A DNA stretch of 64,000 nt from JADCGM01 sp943368345 (GCA_943368345.1 CALRKY020000013.1:18195-82194), one strand, 5' to 3'; positions 24,151 through 33,569 are shown, counted from the stretch's first letter. Notes: generated by a model from the sequence alone, not told the origin. A program made the numbers and translations.

Positions 24151-25065
24151 TCAGGTGAGCGGTGGCAGGCTGGCGGGCCGGACGCTGCGGGCCGCAACCG
24201 CCTCCCGGTAGGCAAGGTAAATGGAGGAGGCGATGATGATCCCGCCGCCGACCAGTGTCAGCGCGTCGATGCTCTCCCCAAAGGCGAACCAGCCAATGGC
24301 AGCGACAATGCCAAAGCGCAGGAAGTCATAGGGCATGACAGCGGTCGCATCGGCGGCCCGGAAGGCATAGCTGGTCGAGACCTGCCCAATCACAGCGGAC
24401 AGACCAATCGCCACCAGCAGGCCCCAGGTCCACGGGTCTGGCCACGACCAGAAGGCGGGTGCGATGACGGCGGAGATCGGCAGCATCAGCACGAAGGTGA
24501 AGGCCGCGACCAGTCGGGGATCATCGGTGCCAACAAGCTGCTTGATCGCCACCAGCGAGAAGGCGGTCGATACCGCCGAAACGACGGCAGCAGCAATCCC
24601 CGGTGTCATCGGGATGGCCCCGGGACGCAGCACGATCAGAACGCCGGCAAACCCGATCAGCAGCGCCGCAATCCGCCGCGCCCGGACCTGCTCGCCCAGA
24701 AAAAGGGCGGCGGCGACCGTGGCAAACAGCGGGGCGGCAAAGTTGATCGCCTGAACCGTGGCAAGCGGGGCGTGGGAGACGGCGTAAAAGGTCGCATAGG
24801 TCGCGATAATGCCGGACCCGGCACGGCGCAGGTGAATGGGCAAGCGCTTCAGCGTGTCGCGGTGCCAGGCCGGTGCTGCCAGCGGAATAATCGCCAGTGA
24901 TCCGAACAGATTGCGGCAGAACACGATCATGAACGGGTGGACATGCTCGCTCGCCGCGCGGGTCAGGCCCCAGATGCTGGCGAAAGCGGTGCAGGCGATG
25001 ATCATCCAGACCGGACCCCGCACCGAAGCGGGCAGGCGGTCAATAAGGGCAGCCGGGGAACGCAT
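24151..25065 (-). CDS. EamA-family (DMT) transporter
   Basis: This inner-membrane protein of 304 residues has about ten hydrophobic helices in two EamA repeats. Typical segments are VWMIIACTAFASIWGLTRAA (helix 1), PLATVQAINFAAPLFATVAA and the second-repeat helix GLLVAIGLSAVIGQVSTSYA. Members export metabolites or amino acids. The substrate cannot be read from the sequence. It follows dnaA on the same strand by 25 bases. Confidence 0.88.
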   Translation of the reverse strand: MRSPAALIDRLPASVRGPVWMIIACTAFASIWGLTRAASEHVHPFMIVFCRNLFGSLAIIPLAAPAWHRDTLKRLPIHLRRAGSGIIATYATFYAVSHAPLATVQAINFAAPLFATVAAALFLGEQVRARRIAALLIGFAGVLIVLRPGAIPMTPGIAAAVVSAVSTAFSLVAIKQLVGTDDPRLVAAFTFVLMLPISAVIAPAFWSWPDPWTWGLLVAIGLSAVIGQVSTSYAFRAADATAVMPYDFLRFGIVAAIGWFAFGESIDALTLVGGGIIIASSIYLAYREAVAARSVRPASLPPLT

Positions 25066-25090
25066 TGGCCGTGGCTTACGCTGCTGCGTA

Positions 25091-26473
25091 TCAGCCGTCG
25101 AGCATCCGGGTCAGGCGACCGACGTCGGCGTCGAGTTCGGGGTCGGTGGCGCGGAGTTCGTCGATGCGTTTCACCGCATGCATCACCGTGGTGTGGTCCC
25201 GCCCGCCAAAGCGCCGCCCGATTTCCGGCAGGGAGCGCGGCGTCAGCCTTTTGGCGAGATACATCGCCATCTGCCGGGGCCGTGCCACATCCCGCGACCG
25301 CCGCGCCGACATCATGTCCGACAGCTTGATCGTGTAATATTCGGCCACCTTGCGCTGGATCTCGTCAATGGTGACCTTTTTCTCATGCGCCCGCAGCACA
25401 TCGGTCAGGACATGGCGGGTGAAGTCCAGATCAACGGGCTTCCCGACCAGCGTCGCATAGGCCACGACCCGGTTCAGCGCGCCTTCCAGCTCCCGGACGT
25501 TGGAAGTGATGCGCCGCGCCAGAAACTCGATCACCTGCGGGTCGACGACGAGTCCTGCCTGCTGCTCGATCTTCATGTGCAGGATGTTGAGGCGCAACTC
25601 ATAATCCGCAGCGTTGATGTCGGCGACCAGACCCCAGGCCAGCCGGGACAGGATGCGGTCCTGGATTCCCTCCAGCGCCTGCGGCGAGCGGTCGGCCGTG
25701 ATCACCAGCCGTTTCCCAGCCCCGATGATTTCATTCATCGTGTGGAAAAATTCTTCTTGCGTCGATTCCTTGCCGGCGATGAACTGGACGTCGTCGATCA
25801 TCAGCAGATCAACCGAACGCAGGCGCTGCTTGAAGCTGATCGTATCCTTGGCGCGCAGCGCAGCCAGAAACTCGACCATGAATTTTTCTGCCGATAGATA
25901 GGCGACCTTGGCCTTGGGATTGCGGGCCCGCAGTTCATGCCCGATCGCGTGCATCAGATGGGTTTTGCCAAGGCCGGTCGCACCGTGGAGGAACAGCGGG
26001 TTGAAGCCGACCGCCCCGCCTTCGGCAACGGTTCGCGCGGCGTTATAGGCCAGCTCGTTCGACTTCCCGACGACAAAGGACTCGAAACTGTACCGACCTT
26101 CGAGCGCGACGCCGATGCAGGGCTCGACGGGTTCGGCGATGACCGCATCCAGTTCAACCGGACGCTCCCGGAAGGCGGAGCGCACAATCAGGCGAACGGC
26201 GGGAACCCCCTGTGCGGCCCAAAGTCCCCGCAGCCGGTCGAGGAAATGGTTGCGGATCCAGTCGGCCATGAAATGCGTCGGCAAGGACAGGGTGGCCGCC
26301 CCATCCTCAACCCCGACCAGATCGATCGGCTTCAGCCACGATTCGTAGGTGCGCGCGCCATATTCGGCCCGCAGCAAACCACGAATCGCCATCCACGCGC
26401 CCGATGCATCCGTCGCAGACCCAAGGAAAAGCGATGTTGCACGCGTGTCGAGAAAGGCCGGTTGTGTTGCCAT
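25091..26473 (-). CDS. dnaA: Chromosomal replication initiator DnaA
   Basis: The 460-residue initiator has an N-terminal domain with TYESWLKPI, a short linker, then the AAA+ domain with Walker A GATGLGKTHL (about 164-173), Walker B VDLLMIDDVQF and sensor RILSRLAWGL. The C-terminal helix-turn-helix has the DnaA signature RDHTTVMHAVKRI. ATG 26473 starts the family-like sequence; the longer frame to 26746 runs through the promoter region. The upstream 412 bases contain several GANTC sites but no clear DnaA box, so oriC is probably elsewhere, as is common in alphaproteobacteria. Confidence 0.97.
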   Translation of the reverse strand: MATQPAFLDTRATSLFLGSATDASGAWMAIRGLLRAEYGARTYESWLKPIDLVGVEDGAATLSLPTHFMADWIRNHFLDRLRGLWAAQGVPAVRLIVRSAFRERPVELDAVIAEPVEPCIGVALEGRYSFESFVVGKSNELAYNAARTVAEGGAVGFNPLFLHGATGLGKTHLMHAIGHELRARNPKAKVAYLSAEKFMVEFLAALRAKDTISFKQRLRSVDLLMIDDVQFIAGKESTQEEFFHTMNEIIGAGKRLVITADRSPQALEGIQDRILSRLAWGLVADINAADYELRLNILHMKIEQQAGLVVDPQVIEFLARRITSNVRELEGALNRVVAYATLVGKPVDLDFTRHVLTDVLRAHEKKVTIDEIQRKVAEYYTIKLSDMMSARRSRDVARPRQMAMYLAKRLTPRSLPEIGRRFGGRDHTTVMHAVKRIDELRATDPELDADVGRLTRMLDG

Positions 26474-26885
26474 GTGACTCTTTGGATCGCCCCTAAAAAC
26501 CTGTAAAAACCTCCCCACCCTACCGGCAGGCTTGACCCGTCGGCACAGTTCCAGCGCACGATTCTGGCCCGCCCCAGGGCCGCGAATCGATGACTGAACG
26601 ACATCTTGTTGGAAGAGGGGCAAAAACCCCCGCAGCACGGTGTCGGAACCAAATAGTAGCGAGCGGCGTGAAGCCCGATCAAGCGAAGGATTTTCACAAA
26701 TCCGAAATAAATCCGTTGACAGCAAGAGTCGTCGATATTCCGTCACATTAGCTGTAAAATAATGATATCAAACGATAAATTCGATGCGCCGGGCATAACC
26801 CCGATTCGTTCGCATCGATTTGAATATGACAAGGGCGGCGCCCCTTGTCGGAACGCCGCCCTGAAAATCAGCCCGCTTCTAGGAC
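26474..26885. other. dnaA upstream region with five GANTC sites
   Basis: This 412-base gene-free stretch lies between dnaA and rpsT, both reverse strand. GANTC, the CcrM methylation target, occurs at 26476, 26560, 26584, 26726 and 26803, against one or two expected by chance. An AT-rich stretch lies at 26700-26800, suitable for the dnaA promoter, and there is a short repeat AAAAACCT near 26495-26512. No TTATNCACA box was seen. Confidence 0.5.
26828..26861 (-). terminator. Probable terminator of rpsT
   Basis: On the reverse strand GGGCGGCG (26854-26861) pairs with CGCCGCCC (26833-26840), followed by TTGTCATATT. An alternative hairpin GACAAGGG/CCCTTGTC (26828-26849) overlaps it. The T-tract is weak, but the position, about 25 bases past the rpsT stop, fits. 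Confidence 0.55.
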
Positions 26886-27149
26886 TTAGGCGAGAGCTTT
26901 GACCCGCTTGGTCAGCCGCGAAATTTTACGGGACGCAGTGTTCTTGGCGACGACGCCCTTGGAGACGCCGCGCATCAATTCCGGCTGTGCCGCCTTCAGC
27001 GCCGCTTCGGCTGCATCCTTGCCGCCGGCATCAAGCGCCGACTCGACCTTCTTCAGGAAGGTCCGGATACGGCTGACGCGCGCCGTGTTGATATCGGCGC
27101 GGCGATCGTTGCGGCGGATGCGCTTGCGCGCCTGAGGCGTATTGGCCAT
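26886..27149 (-). CDS. rpsT: Ribosomal protein S20
   Basis: This 87-residue basic protein of the small subunit binds 16S rRNA. The sequence begins MANTPQARKRIRRNDRRADI and ends in KNTASRKISRLTKRVKAL, both typical. It is a single-gene unit between the enoyl-CoA hydratase gene and dnaA, a common place for rpsT in this group. Confidence 0.97.
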   Translation of the reverse strand: MANTPQARKRIRRNDRRADINTARVSRIRTFLKKVESALDAGGKDAAEAALKAAQPELMRGVSKGVVAKNTASRKISRLTKRVKALA

Positions 27150-27265
27150 CGAAAACCCTTATGTGCTGGTCGACTTCGTCAGGCCCATGGCCGGACGCGG
27201 CAGGAGACAGCCCCTGCCGGGAAGGCGCGCTCTCTATGGCAAAGCAGCGACTCGGTCAACCTTGG

Positions 27266-28045
27266 TCAGCGGTGGGTGAAGACCGCAGGTCGCTTTTCGA
27301 CAAAAGCCGCCATGCCTTCCGCTTGATCAGCGGTGCCAAACAGGCCGTGAAACAGCCGCCGTTCAAAGCGAACGCCTTCGGACAGCGTCGATTCGAAGGC
27401 ACGGTTGACCGCCTCTTTCGCAGCCATGACCGACAGGAGGCCGTAGCCTGCCATCATCTCGGCGGCGGCCACAGCCTCCGGCAGCAATTGGTCTGCGGGA
27501 TAGATGCGCGCCACCAGTCCGGCCCGGAGCGCCTCTTCCGCGCCCATCATCCGCCCGGTGAGAATCAGGTCCATCGCAAGCGCCTTGCCGACGGCCCGCG
27601 CCAGGCGCTGCGTCCCGCCCGACCCCGGGATCACCCCAAGCTTGATTTCGGGCTGGCCGAATTTTGCCGAATCGGCGGCAAAGACGATGTCGCACATCAT
27701 CGCCACCTCGCAGCCGCCGCCAAGCGCAAAGCCGTTGACCGCCGCGATGACTGGTTTGCGGGTCCGGGTCAGTTCCTCCCAGGTCGCGGTGATGAAGTCC
27801 TCCGCATAGACATCGGCGAAGCTTTTGGGGGCCATTTCCTTGATGTCGGCCCCGGCGGCGAAGGCTTTGCCGTGGCCGGTCAGGACGATGGCACCGATGG
27901 CATCGTCCGAATCGGCAGCTCTAAGGGCAAGCGTCAACTCGCTGGTCAAACGGTGATTGAGGGCGTTGAGCGCCTCCGGTCGGTGCAGCGTGATGATCCG
28001 CACCCGGCCGGTTGTTTCGATCAACAGCGTTTCAAAGTCGGCCAT
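27266..28045 (-). CDS. Enoyl-CoA hydratase
   Basis: This crotonase-fold enzyme (259 residues) adds water to trans-2-enoyl-CoA in fatty acid and amino acid breakdown. The oxyanion-hole strands are seen in AFAAGADIKEM and VNGFALGGGCEVAM; the two catalytic Glu lie in GGGCEVAMMC and in FGQPEIKLGVIPGSGGTQR. The C-terminal helix region AAKEAVNRAFE fits. Start ATG 28045 has AGGAG 8 bases upstream and overlaps the end of mutM by 14 bases, so the two are co-transcribed. Confidence 0.95.
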   Translation of the reverse strand: MADFETLLIETTGRVRIITLHRPEALNALNHRLTSELTLALRAADSDDAIGAIVLTGHGKAFAAGADIKEMAPKSFADVYAEDFITATWEELTRTRKPVIAAVNGFALGGGCEVAMMCDIVFAADSAKFGQPEIKLGVIPGSGGTQRLARAVGKALAMDLILTGRMMGAEEALRAGLVARIYPADQLLPEAVAAAEMMAGYGLLSVMAAKEAVNRAFESTLSEGVRFERRLFHGLFGTADQAEGMAAFVEKRPAVFTHR

Positions 28046-28871
28046 CCAAATTCTCCTGGGGCTGGCAAGTGGGGCAATAGAAACTGGATCGGCCTGATTG
28101 GACAATCCGGGCAACCGACGTGGCGCAGACCGGGCACGGCGCCGCCTCCCGGCCATAGACCCGCCAATCCTTCTGAAAATAGCCGAGTTCGCCGTCAATC
28201 TGGGCATGGTCGCGCAAGGTTGACCCGCCGGCCGCGATAGCCGCCTCCAGCACCTCCCGAATCGCCGGGATCAACCGGGCCATTTCGCCAGAGGTTACAT
28301 CGCCACCCGGGCGGGTGGGATGAACACCCGCCATGTGCAGCGCCTCGCAGACATAGATATTGCCGAGCCCGGCGATCACCCGCTGGTCGAGCAGCAGGGC
28401 CTTGGCAGGCGCAGCCCGCCCGACGAACTGGCTGGTCAAATAGGCGGTGGTCAGGTCCGGTCCGAGCGGTTCCGGGCCAAGATTGACGAAATGCGGGTGC
28501 GCCCCAAGCCCAGCCGATTCGGCAAAATCAAGTGACCCGAAGCGCCGCGCATCATTGAAGGCGACGACATGGCCATTGTCGGTGGTGAAAATCACATGGT
28601 CATGTTTTTCAATCTCGGTCGGATCAAGCCGCATCCGGCCCGACATCCCGAGATGGAAGATCATCGTATCGCCCCGGTCGGTATCGACCAGCCCGTATTT
28701 CGCGCGGCGGTGGACCCGCTCGACCCGCGCACCGACAAGGCGCTGGCCGAGGTCCTGGGGCAGCGGCCAGCGCAGATTCGGTCGCCGCGCTTCCGCCGCA
28801 ACAAAGCGCTGCCCAACCCAGATTTGGGCCAGACCCCGGGCAACGGTTTCGACTTCGGGAAGCTCAGGCAT
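28032..28871 (-). CDS. mutM: Formamidopyrimidine-DNA glycosylase (Fpg)
   Basis: This base-excision repair enzyme of 279 residues removes 8-oxoguanine and opened purines and nicks the abasic strand. The mature N-terminus must be Pro2 followed by Glu3 (MPELPEVETVARGL), which fixes the start at ATG 28871. Lys in HRRAKYGL, the helix-two-turn-helix with LLDQRVIAGLGNIYVCEAL, and the C-terminal zinc finger CPVC...CPTC are all present. It is divergent from ubiE with a 60-base gap. Confidence 0.97.
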   Translation of the reverse strand: MPELPEVETVARGLAQIWVGQRFVAAEARRPNLRWPLPQDLGQRLVGARVERVHRRAKYGLVDTDRGDTMIFHLGMSGRMRLDPTEIEKHDHVIFTTDNGHVVAFNDARRFGSLDFAESAGLGAHPHFVNLGPEPLGPDLTTAYLTSQFVGRAAPAKALLLDQRVIAGLGNIYVCEALHMAGVHPTRPGGDVTSGEMARLIPAIREVLEAAIAAGGSTLRDHAQIDGELGYFQKDWRVYGREAAPCPVCATSVARIVQSGRSSFYCPTCQPQENLDGRL

Positions 28872-28931
28872 TTCAAAAAGCGGCATATGGGCGGTTTGCG
28901 GGTCCGGCAAGGCTCCGTTAGAGGGCTTGCG

Positions 28932-29660
28932 ATGGAACAGGTCTCCTACGGCTATCAGGATGTCGCACCCGACGAGAAGACGCGGCGCGTCCGGTCAGTG
29001 TTTGAACGGGTGGCGGCGCGCTATGACCTGATGAACGACATGATGTCAGGCGGCATGCACCGGCTGTGGAAAGACAGTTTCGTCAGCCGCCTGAAACCGC
29101 GCACCGGTGAGCATATCCTCGATATGGCCGGCGGCACCGGTGATATTGCCTTCCGGATGGCCGCCAAGGGCGCGCAGGTAACGGTGGCCGACATCAACCC
29201 GGAAATGCTGAAGGTTGGCATGGCAAGGGCCGAGGCACGCCGGATTGACGGGCTGACCTGGGCTGAGGAAAATGCCGAGACCCTGAGCTTTCCGTCGGCA
29301 CAGTTTGACGCCTACACCATCGCCTTTGGCATCCGGAACGTCACCGATATCCCAGCTGCGCTGCGCGAAGCCCACCGCGTGCTGAAATTTGGTGGCCGGT
29401 TTTTCTGCCTTGAATTCTCCACCACCACCTGGCCGGGATTTGGGGCGGTTTATGACGCCTATTCGCACAAAATTGTGCCAAAGATCGGTGGCGTCGTGGC
29501 GGGGGACGAGGAAGCCTACCGCTACCTTATCGAAAGCATCCGCCGCTTTCCCGACATGCCGACATTCCGGACCATGATCAGCGCCGCCGGCTTCTCGCGG
29601 GTGTCGGTCGAGCCGATTCTGGGCGGGCTGGTTGCCATTCATTCTGGTTGGAAGACTTGA
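28932..29660 (+). CDS. ubiE: Ubiquinone/menaquinone C-methyltransferase
   Basis: This SAM-dependent enzyme (242 residues) methylates the benzoquinol ring in ubiquinone synthesis. The SAM motif is ILDMAGGTGDIAF. Family blocks VAARYDLMNDMMSGGMHRLW near the N-terminus and YRYLIESIRRFPD near the C-terminus are clear. ATG 28932 has GAGGG 6 bases upstream; longer frames run into the divergent mutM gene. First gene of the ubiE-ubiB-coaBC-dut run. Confidence 0.97.
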   Translation: MEQVSYGYQDVAPDEKTRRVRSVFERVAARYDLMNDMMSGGMHRLWKDSFVSRLKPRTGEHILDMAGGTGDIAFRMAAKGAQVTVADINPEMLKVGMARAEARRIDGLTWAEENAETLSFPSAQFDAYTIAFGIRNVTDIPAALREAHRVLKFGGRFFCLEFSTTTWPGFGAVYDAYSHKIVPKIGGVVAGDEEAYRYLIESIRRFPDMPTFRTMISAAGFSRVSVEPILGGLVAIHSGWKT

Positions 29661-31189
29661 CCCTCGCTGTTGTCCATGTCTGGCGGCTGGCGCGCTGGGG
29701 GCGAACCCTCGGGCGGCACGGGGCGCTGCGCGGGATTGAGCGGGACCGTAACGCGCCGCCTGCCGTCCGGCGGTTGGCGCGGCTGGCGCGGTTCGGGGTC
29801 CGGACGCCCGACGTCCCGGCCTATGCCGCCGCCTTTGAATCGATGGGACCTGCAGCGATCAAGCTCGGGCAGGCAATGGCGACCCGGCCCGACCTGATCG
29901 GTGAGGCCGCTGCGCAGGATCTGATGCGCTTGCAGGATCAACTACCAGCGGTGCCCTTCGCCGCCATCGAAGCCAGCCTTCGCGAAGCGTTTGACAAACC
30001 CGTCGAGCAATTATTTGCCAGCATTGATCCGGTCGCTGTTGGGGCGGCGTCGATTGCCCAGGTCCACCGGGCGGTGACCAGCGATGGCCGGGATGTGGCG
30101 ATCAAGGTGTTGCGCCCTGATATAGAGGCGACCTTTGCGTCGGCGCTCGAAACCTATGACTGGGCCGCTGTCCGGGTCGAACAGCTGGGCGGGGAGGCAG
30201 CCCGCCTGCGCCCACGTGCAATCCTCGCCAATTTCCGGCGCTGGAGCGAGGCGGAGCTGAACCTCAGGTTGGAGGCGGGGGCGGCGAGTGAATTGGCCGA
30301 AGCAATGGCCACCCAAAGCGGCTTCGTCGTGCCTGCCATCGATTGGGACCGGACCACCCGGCGCGCGATGACGCTGGAATGGATCGACGGGGTTCGGTTG
30401 ACCGATGCCGCCGGGCTGGCAGCGATTGGTGCCGACCGCAAGAAGCTGGCGGCGACCCTGGTCAGTGCGTTCCTGCAACAGGCAATCGGCGACGGATTTT
30501 TCCACGCCGACCTGCATCAGGGCAATTTGTTCGCCTGTGCCGATGGCCGGATTGCGGTGATTGATTTCGGCATCATGGGCCGCCTTGACCGCCGGTCCCG
30601 CGTCTATCTGGCGGAAATCATCCACGGCCTGCTGACCGGTAATTACAAGCGGGTTGCCGAAATCCACTTCGAGGCAGGCTATGTCCCGCCACACCATAAT
30701 GTCGGGGAATTTGCCACCGCACTCCGGGCAGTCGGAGAGCCAATTCGGGGCGTCCCGGTCAAGGATATTTCCATCGGCAATATGCTCGACGGACTGTTTG
30801 CGATCACCCGGACGTTTGACATGGCGACGCAGCCGCATTTGCTGTTGCTGCAAAAAACCATGGTGATGGTCGAAGGGGTGGCCGCCGCGCTCGATCCCGA
30901 CGTCAATATGTGGGAAATCGCGACGCCGTTCGTCGAAAACTGGATGCTGTCGGAAATGGGACCAGAAGCGCGGGTGGCGGACTCGCTGATCCGGAGCGCC
31001 CGGATGATAAGTGACCTGCCGGACTTCATCCGCCGGGTGATGTCGCTGGTGCCGCTGGAAGGGGCAGCGCCGCCGCAGGCCCCGCTGCCAGACTTGCCAG
31101 TCCGCGCTGCGCGTCCTTGGGGGGTGGTGCTGGTGGCCCTGGCCATCGGCCTCGCCCTTGGACTCAGCCTCGCTGCCGTCCTACAGTGA
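29648..31189 (+). CDS. ubiB: Ubiquinone biosynthesis kinase-like protein UbiB
   Basis: This ADCK/ABC1-family atypical kinase or ATPase (513 residues) is needed for ubiquinone synthesis and is membrane-bound. The invariant KxGQ motif is in AAIKLGQAMATRPD, the Ala-rich loop in GAASIAQVHRA, the catalytic block in FFHADLHQGNLF and the metal motif in IAVIDFGIMGRL. One or two hydrophobic helices close the protein (WGVVLVALAIGLALGLSL). Start is uncertain: TTG 29648 is given, TTG 29657 would give a 4-base overlap with the ubiE stop; no ATG or GTG fits. Confidence 0.95.
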   Translation: MEDLTLAVVHVWRLARWGRTLGRHGALRGIERDRNAPPAVRRLARLARFGVRTPDVPAYAAAFESMGPAAIKLGQAMATRPDLIGEAAAQDLMRLQDQLPAVPFAAIEASLREAFDKPVEQLFASIDPVAVGAASIAQVHRAVTSDGRDVAIKVLRPDIEATFASALETYDWAAVRVEQLGGEAARLRPRAILANFRRWSEAELNLRLEAGAASELAEAMATQSGFVVPAIDWDRTTRRAMTLEWIDGVRLTDAAGLAAIGADRKKLAATLVSAFLQQAIGDGFFHADLHQGNLFACADGRIAVIDFGIMGRLDRRSRVYLAEIIHGLLTGNYKRVAEIHFEAGYVPPHHNVGEFATALRAVGEPIRGVPVKDISIGNMLDGLFAITRTFDMATQPHLLLLQKTMVMVEGVAAALDPDVNMWEIATPFVENWMLSEMGPEARVADSLIRSARMISDLPDFIRRVMSLVPLEGAAPPQAPLPDLPVRAARPWGVVLVALAIGLALGLSLAAVLQ

Positions 31190-31196
31190 TCGCATC

Positions 31197-32381
31197 ATGC
31201 TCGGCGGCAAATCCATCCTGCTAGTGGTTGGCGGCGGCATCGCTGCCTATAAATCGCTGGAACTGGTGCGGGAGCTCCGCCGCGCCGGTGCCAGCGTCCG
31301 CTGCGTCCTGACCGAGGGTGGGGCCAAGTTTGTGACGCCGCTCAGCCTGGCGGCCCTCACCGAATCGCCGGTGTACGAGGATCTGTTCAGCCTGAAGGAC
31401 GAGGCAGAGATGGGCCATATCCAGCTGTCGCGGCAGGCCGATCTGGTGGTTGTCTGCCCCGCCACCGCTAACCTGCTGTCCCGCATGGCGACCGGTGCGG
31501 CATCGGACCTCGCCTCCACTGTGCTGCTCGCTACCGACAAGCCGGTGCTGGCGGTACCCGCAATGAACGTCCGCATGTGGCTCCACCCTGCCACCCGCCG
31601 CAATGTCGCCCAGCTCCGCGCCGACGGGGTGGCGGTGCTGGACCCGGACGAGGGTGAAATGGCCTGCGGAGAATTTGGCCCGGGCCGTTTGCCGGAGTCA
31701 GCGCGGATTGTCGCGGCCATCACCGACCTGCTCGGCCCGGTCGACAAACCGCTGGTAGGCAAGCGAGCGCTGGTGACCGCAGGGCCGACCCACGAGCCAA
31801 TTGACCCGGTCCGCTATCTCGCCAATCGGTCGTCCGGAAAGCAGGGCTTTGCGATTGCGGATGCGTTGGCAAAGCTGGGGGCCGATGTGACCCTGATTGC
31901 CGGGCCGGTCATGCTTCCAACCCCGCTACGCGTTCACCGGGTTGATGTCGAAACCGGTCGAGACATGGCAGCCGCCGTTGAGGCCGCGCTGCCTGCTGAC
32001 ATCGCCGTCATGGTCGCGGCTGTCGCAGATTGGCGGGCCGAGACGGCAGCAGAGAAGATCAAGAAGACCGGAGCGGTCCCGACCCTCGCCCTGACCGAAA
32101 ACCCTGACATTCTCGCCGGACTATGTGCCAACGCGGAGCGCCCCCGGCTGGTTGTCGGCTTTGCCGCCGAGACCGAACATCTTCTTGCCAACGCCGCCCG
32201 CAAGCGCACCCGCAAAAAAGCCGACTGGATCGTCGCCAATGACGTGTCTGGGGATGTGATGGGCGGGCGGGATAACCACGTCCACCTCGTCACCGCCGAC
32301 GGCATAGAGGATTGGGACGTCATGCCAAAGGACCAGGTCGCCATGAAGCTCGCCCGCCGGATCGCCGATGCCCTTGCCTGA
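31197..32381 (+). CDS. coaBC: Bifunctional phosphopantothenoylcysteine decarboxylase / synthetase
   Basis: This coenzyme A biosynthesis enzyme (394 residues) joins cysteine to 4'-phosphopantothenate and decarboxylates the product. The CoaC half has GGGIAAYKSLELVREL, the PAMNVRMW substrate clamp and the catalytic Cys in ACGEFGPGRLPE. The CoaB half has TAGPTHEPIDPVRYLANRSS and KKADWIVANDV. ATG 31197 begins right before the flavin-domain strand; an upstream frame start lies inside ubiB. The 3' end overlaps dut by 14 bases. Confidence 0.96.
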   Translation: MLGGKSILLVVGGGIAAYKSLELVRELRRAGASVRCVLTEGGAKFVTPLSLAALTESPVYEDLFSLKDEAEMGHIQLSRQADLVVVCPATANLLSRMATGAASDLASTVLLATDKPVLAVPAMNVRMWLHPATRRNVAQLRADGVAVLDPDEGEMACGEFGPGRLPESARIVAAITDLLGPVDKPLVGKRALVTAGPTHEPIDPVRYLANRSSGKQGFAIADALAKLGADVTLIAGPVMLPTPLRVHRVDVETGRDMAAAVEAALPADIAVMVAAVADWRAETAAEKIKKTGAVPTLALTENPDILAGLCANAERPRLVVGFAAETEHLLANAARKRTRKKADWIVANDVSGDVMGGRDNHVHLVTADGIEDWDVMPKDQVAMKLARRIADALA

Positions 32382-32817
32382 CATCACCATCCGCATCCGC
32401 CGCCTGTCCAATGGCACCGATCTGCCGCTGCCGGCCTATGCCAGTGACGGGGCGGCCGGGATGGATATTGTGTCGGCGGAAAGTCTGACCATTGCACCGG
32501 GTGAGCGGCATGCGGTTGCCACCGGCTTTGCGGTGGCCATCCCGGCGGGGTTCGAGATCCAGGTCCGTCCCCGGTCGGGCCTCGCGCTGAAACACGGGGT
32601 CACCTGCCTCAATACCCCGGGCACCATCGATTCCGATTATCGCGGCGAAGTAAAGGTCATCCTCGCCAATCTTGGGACGGAGCCGTTCGTGATCTGGCGC
32701 GGTGACCGCATTGCTCAGCTTGTTCCCGCCGAAGTCCAGCGCGCGGGGTTCCAGGAGGTCGCCGATCTGGACGAAACCGCGCGCGGCAGTGGCGGGTTCG
32801 GCTCGACGGGTCGGTGA
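32368..32817 (+). CDS. dut: dUTP diphosphatase
   Basis: This trimeric dUTPase (149 residues) hydrolyses dUTP to dUMP, keeping uracil out of DNA and feeding thymidylate synthesis. All five motifs are visible: AAGMDI, RPRSGLALK, GTIDSDYRGEV with the catalytic Asp, GDRIAQLV, and the C-terminal arm GSGGFGSTGR. It is linked to coaBC by overlap, a frequent arrangement in bacteria, and to the next gene by a 4-base overlap. Confidence 0.97.
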   Translation: MPLPDITIRIRRLSNGTDLPLPAYASDGAAGMDIVSAESLTIAPGERHAVATGFAVAIPAGFEIQVRPRSGLALKHGVTCLNTPGTIDSDYRGEVKVILANLGTEPFVIWRGDRIAQLVPAEVQRAGFQEVADLDETARGSGGFGSTGR

Positions 32818-33569
32818 CCCTGTCCGACACCCAACTGGACCGCTATGCCCGGCATATCATCCTGAAGGAGATTGGCGGGGCGGGGCAGCGGCAATTGCTG
32901 GCGGCAAAGGTCGCGGTAATCGGCGCGGGCGGCCTTGGCAGTCCGTGCATATTGTATCTCGCAGCGGCGGGGGTCGGGACGATCACGGTCATCGATGACG
33001 ACCAGGTTTCGCTGTCCAATCTCCAGCGGCAGGTCCTCCACGGAATCGCCGATATCGGGCGGCCCAAAGTCCAGTCCGCTGCGGAAGCTGTGACGCGACT
33101 CACCCCCGATGTAGCAATCGCTGGGGTGACCGAGCGGTTGCGCCCGGACAATGCAACGGCTTTGCTGACGGGGCATGACGTGATCGCGGATGGGTCGGAC
33201 AGTTTTTACACCCGGCTAGCGGTGGCCGACGCCGCGCTCGCCCTGCACATTCCATTGGTCACAGCCGCAGTCGGACCGTTCGAGGGGCAGATCTCCGTGC
33301 ACCGTGGCTGGGAGCCGGGTAAACCCTGCTATCGCTGCCTTGTCGGGATGCCCGCTGACCGCGACGGCGAAACCTGCGCTGATCAGGGTGTGCTGGGCGC
33401 GCTCACCGGCGTCATGGGGGCGTTGCAGGCGATTGAGGTCATCCGCAGCATCGTGCCATTTGGGGAGGGGCTGGACGGACGCCTGCTGCTGTTCGACGCG
33501 CTGTCGATGCGAATGCGCACGATTGCGCTGCCAAAGGACCCGGCATGTCCGGCCTGCCGCGCGGCCTAG
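32814..33569 (+). CDS. MoeB/ThiF-family adenylyltransferase
   Basis: This E1-like enzyme (251 residues) activates the C-terminal Gly-Gly of a ubiquitin-like sulfur carrier (MoaD or ThiS) with ATP. The nucleotide motif is VAVIGAGGLGSPCILYLAAAG, the Arg finger region NLQRQVLHG, and the zinc site CYRC...CPAC near the C-terminus. It lacks the rhodanese domain of longer MoeZ types. GTG 32814 overlaps the dut stop (GTGA). Whether it serves molybdopterin or thiamine synthesis is not visible. The DsrE-like gene behind it overlaps by 25 bases. Confidence 0.92.
   Translation: MTLSDTQLDRYARHIILKEIGGAGQRQLLAAKVAVIGAGGLGSPCILYLAAAGVGTITVIDDDQVSLSNLQRQVLHGIADIGRPKVQSAAEAVTRLTPDVAIAGVTERLRPDNATALLTGHDVIADGSDSFYTRLAVADAALALHIPLVTAAVGPFEGQISVHRGWEPGKPCYRCLVGMPADRDGETCADQGVLGALTGVMGALQAIEVIRSIVPFGEGLDGRLLLFDALSMRMRTIALPKDPACPACRAA

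Noticed and set aside
26474..26885. Origin of replication beside dnaA
   Set aside because: No TTATNCACA-type boxes were found and neighbours are not the usual oriC genes; only GANTC sites and an AT-rich promoter-like stretch are seen.
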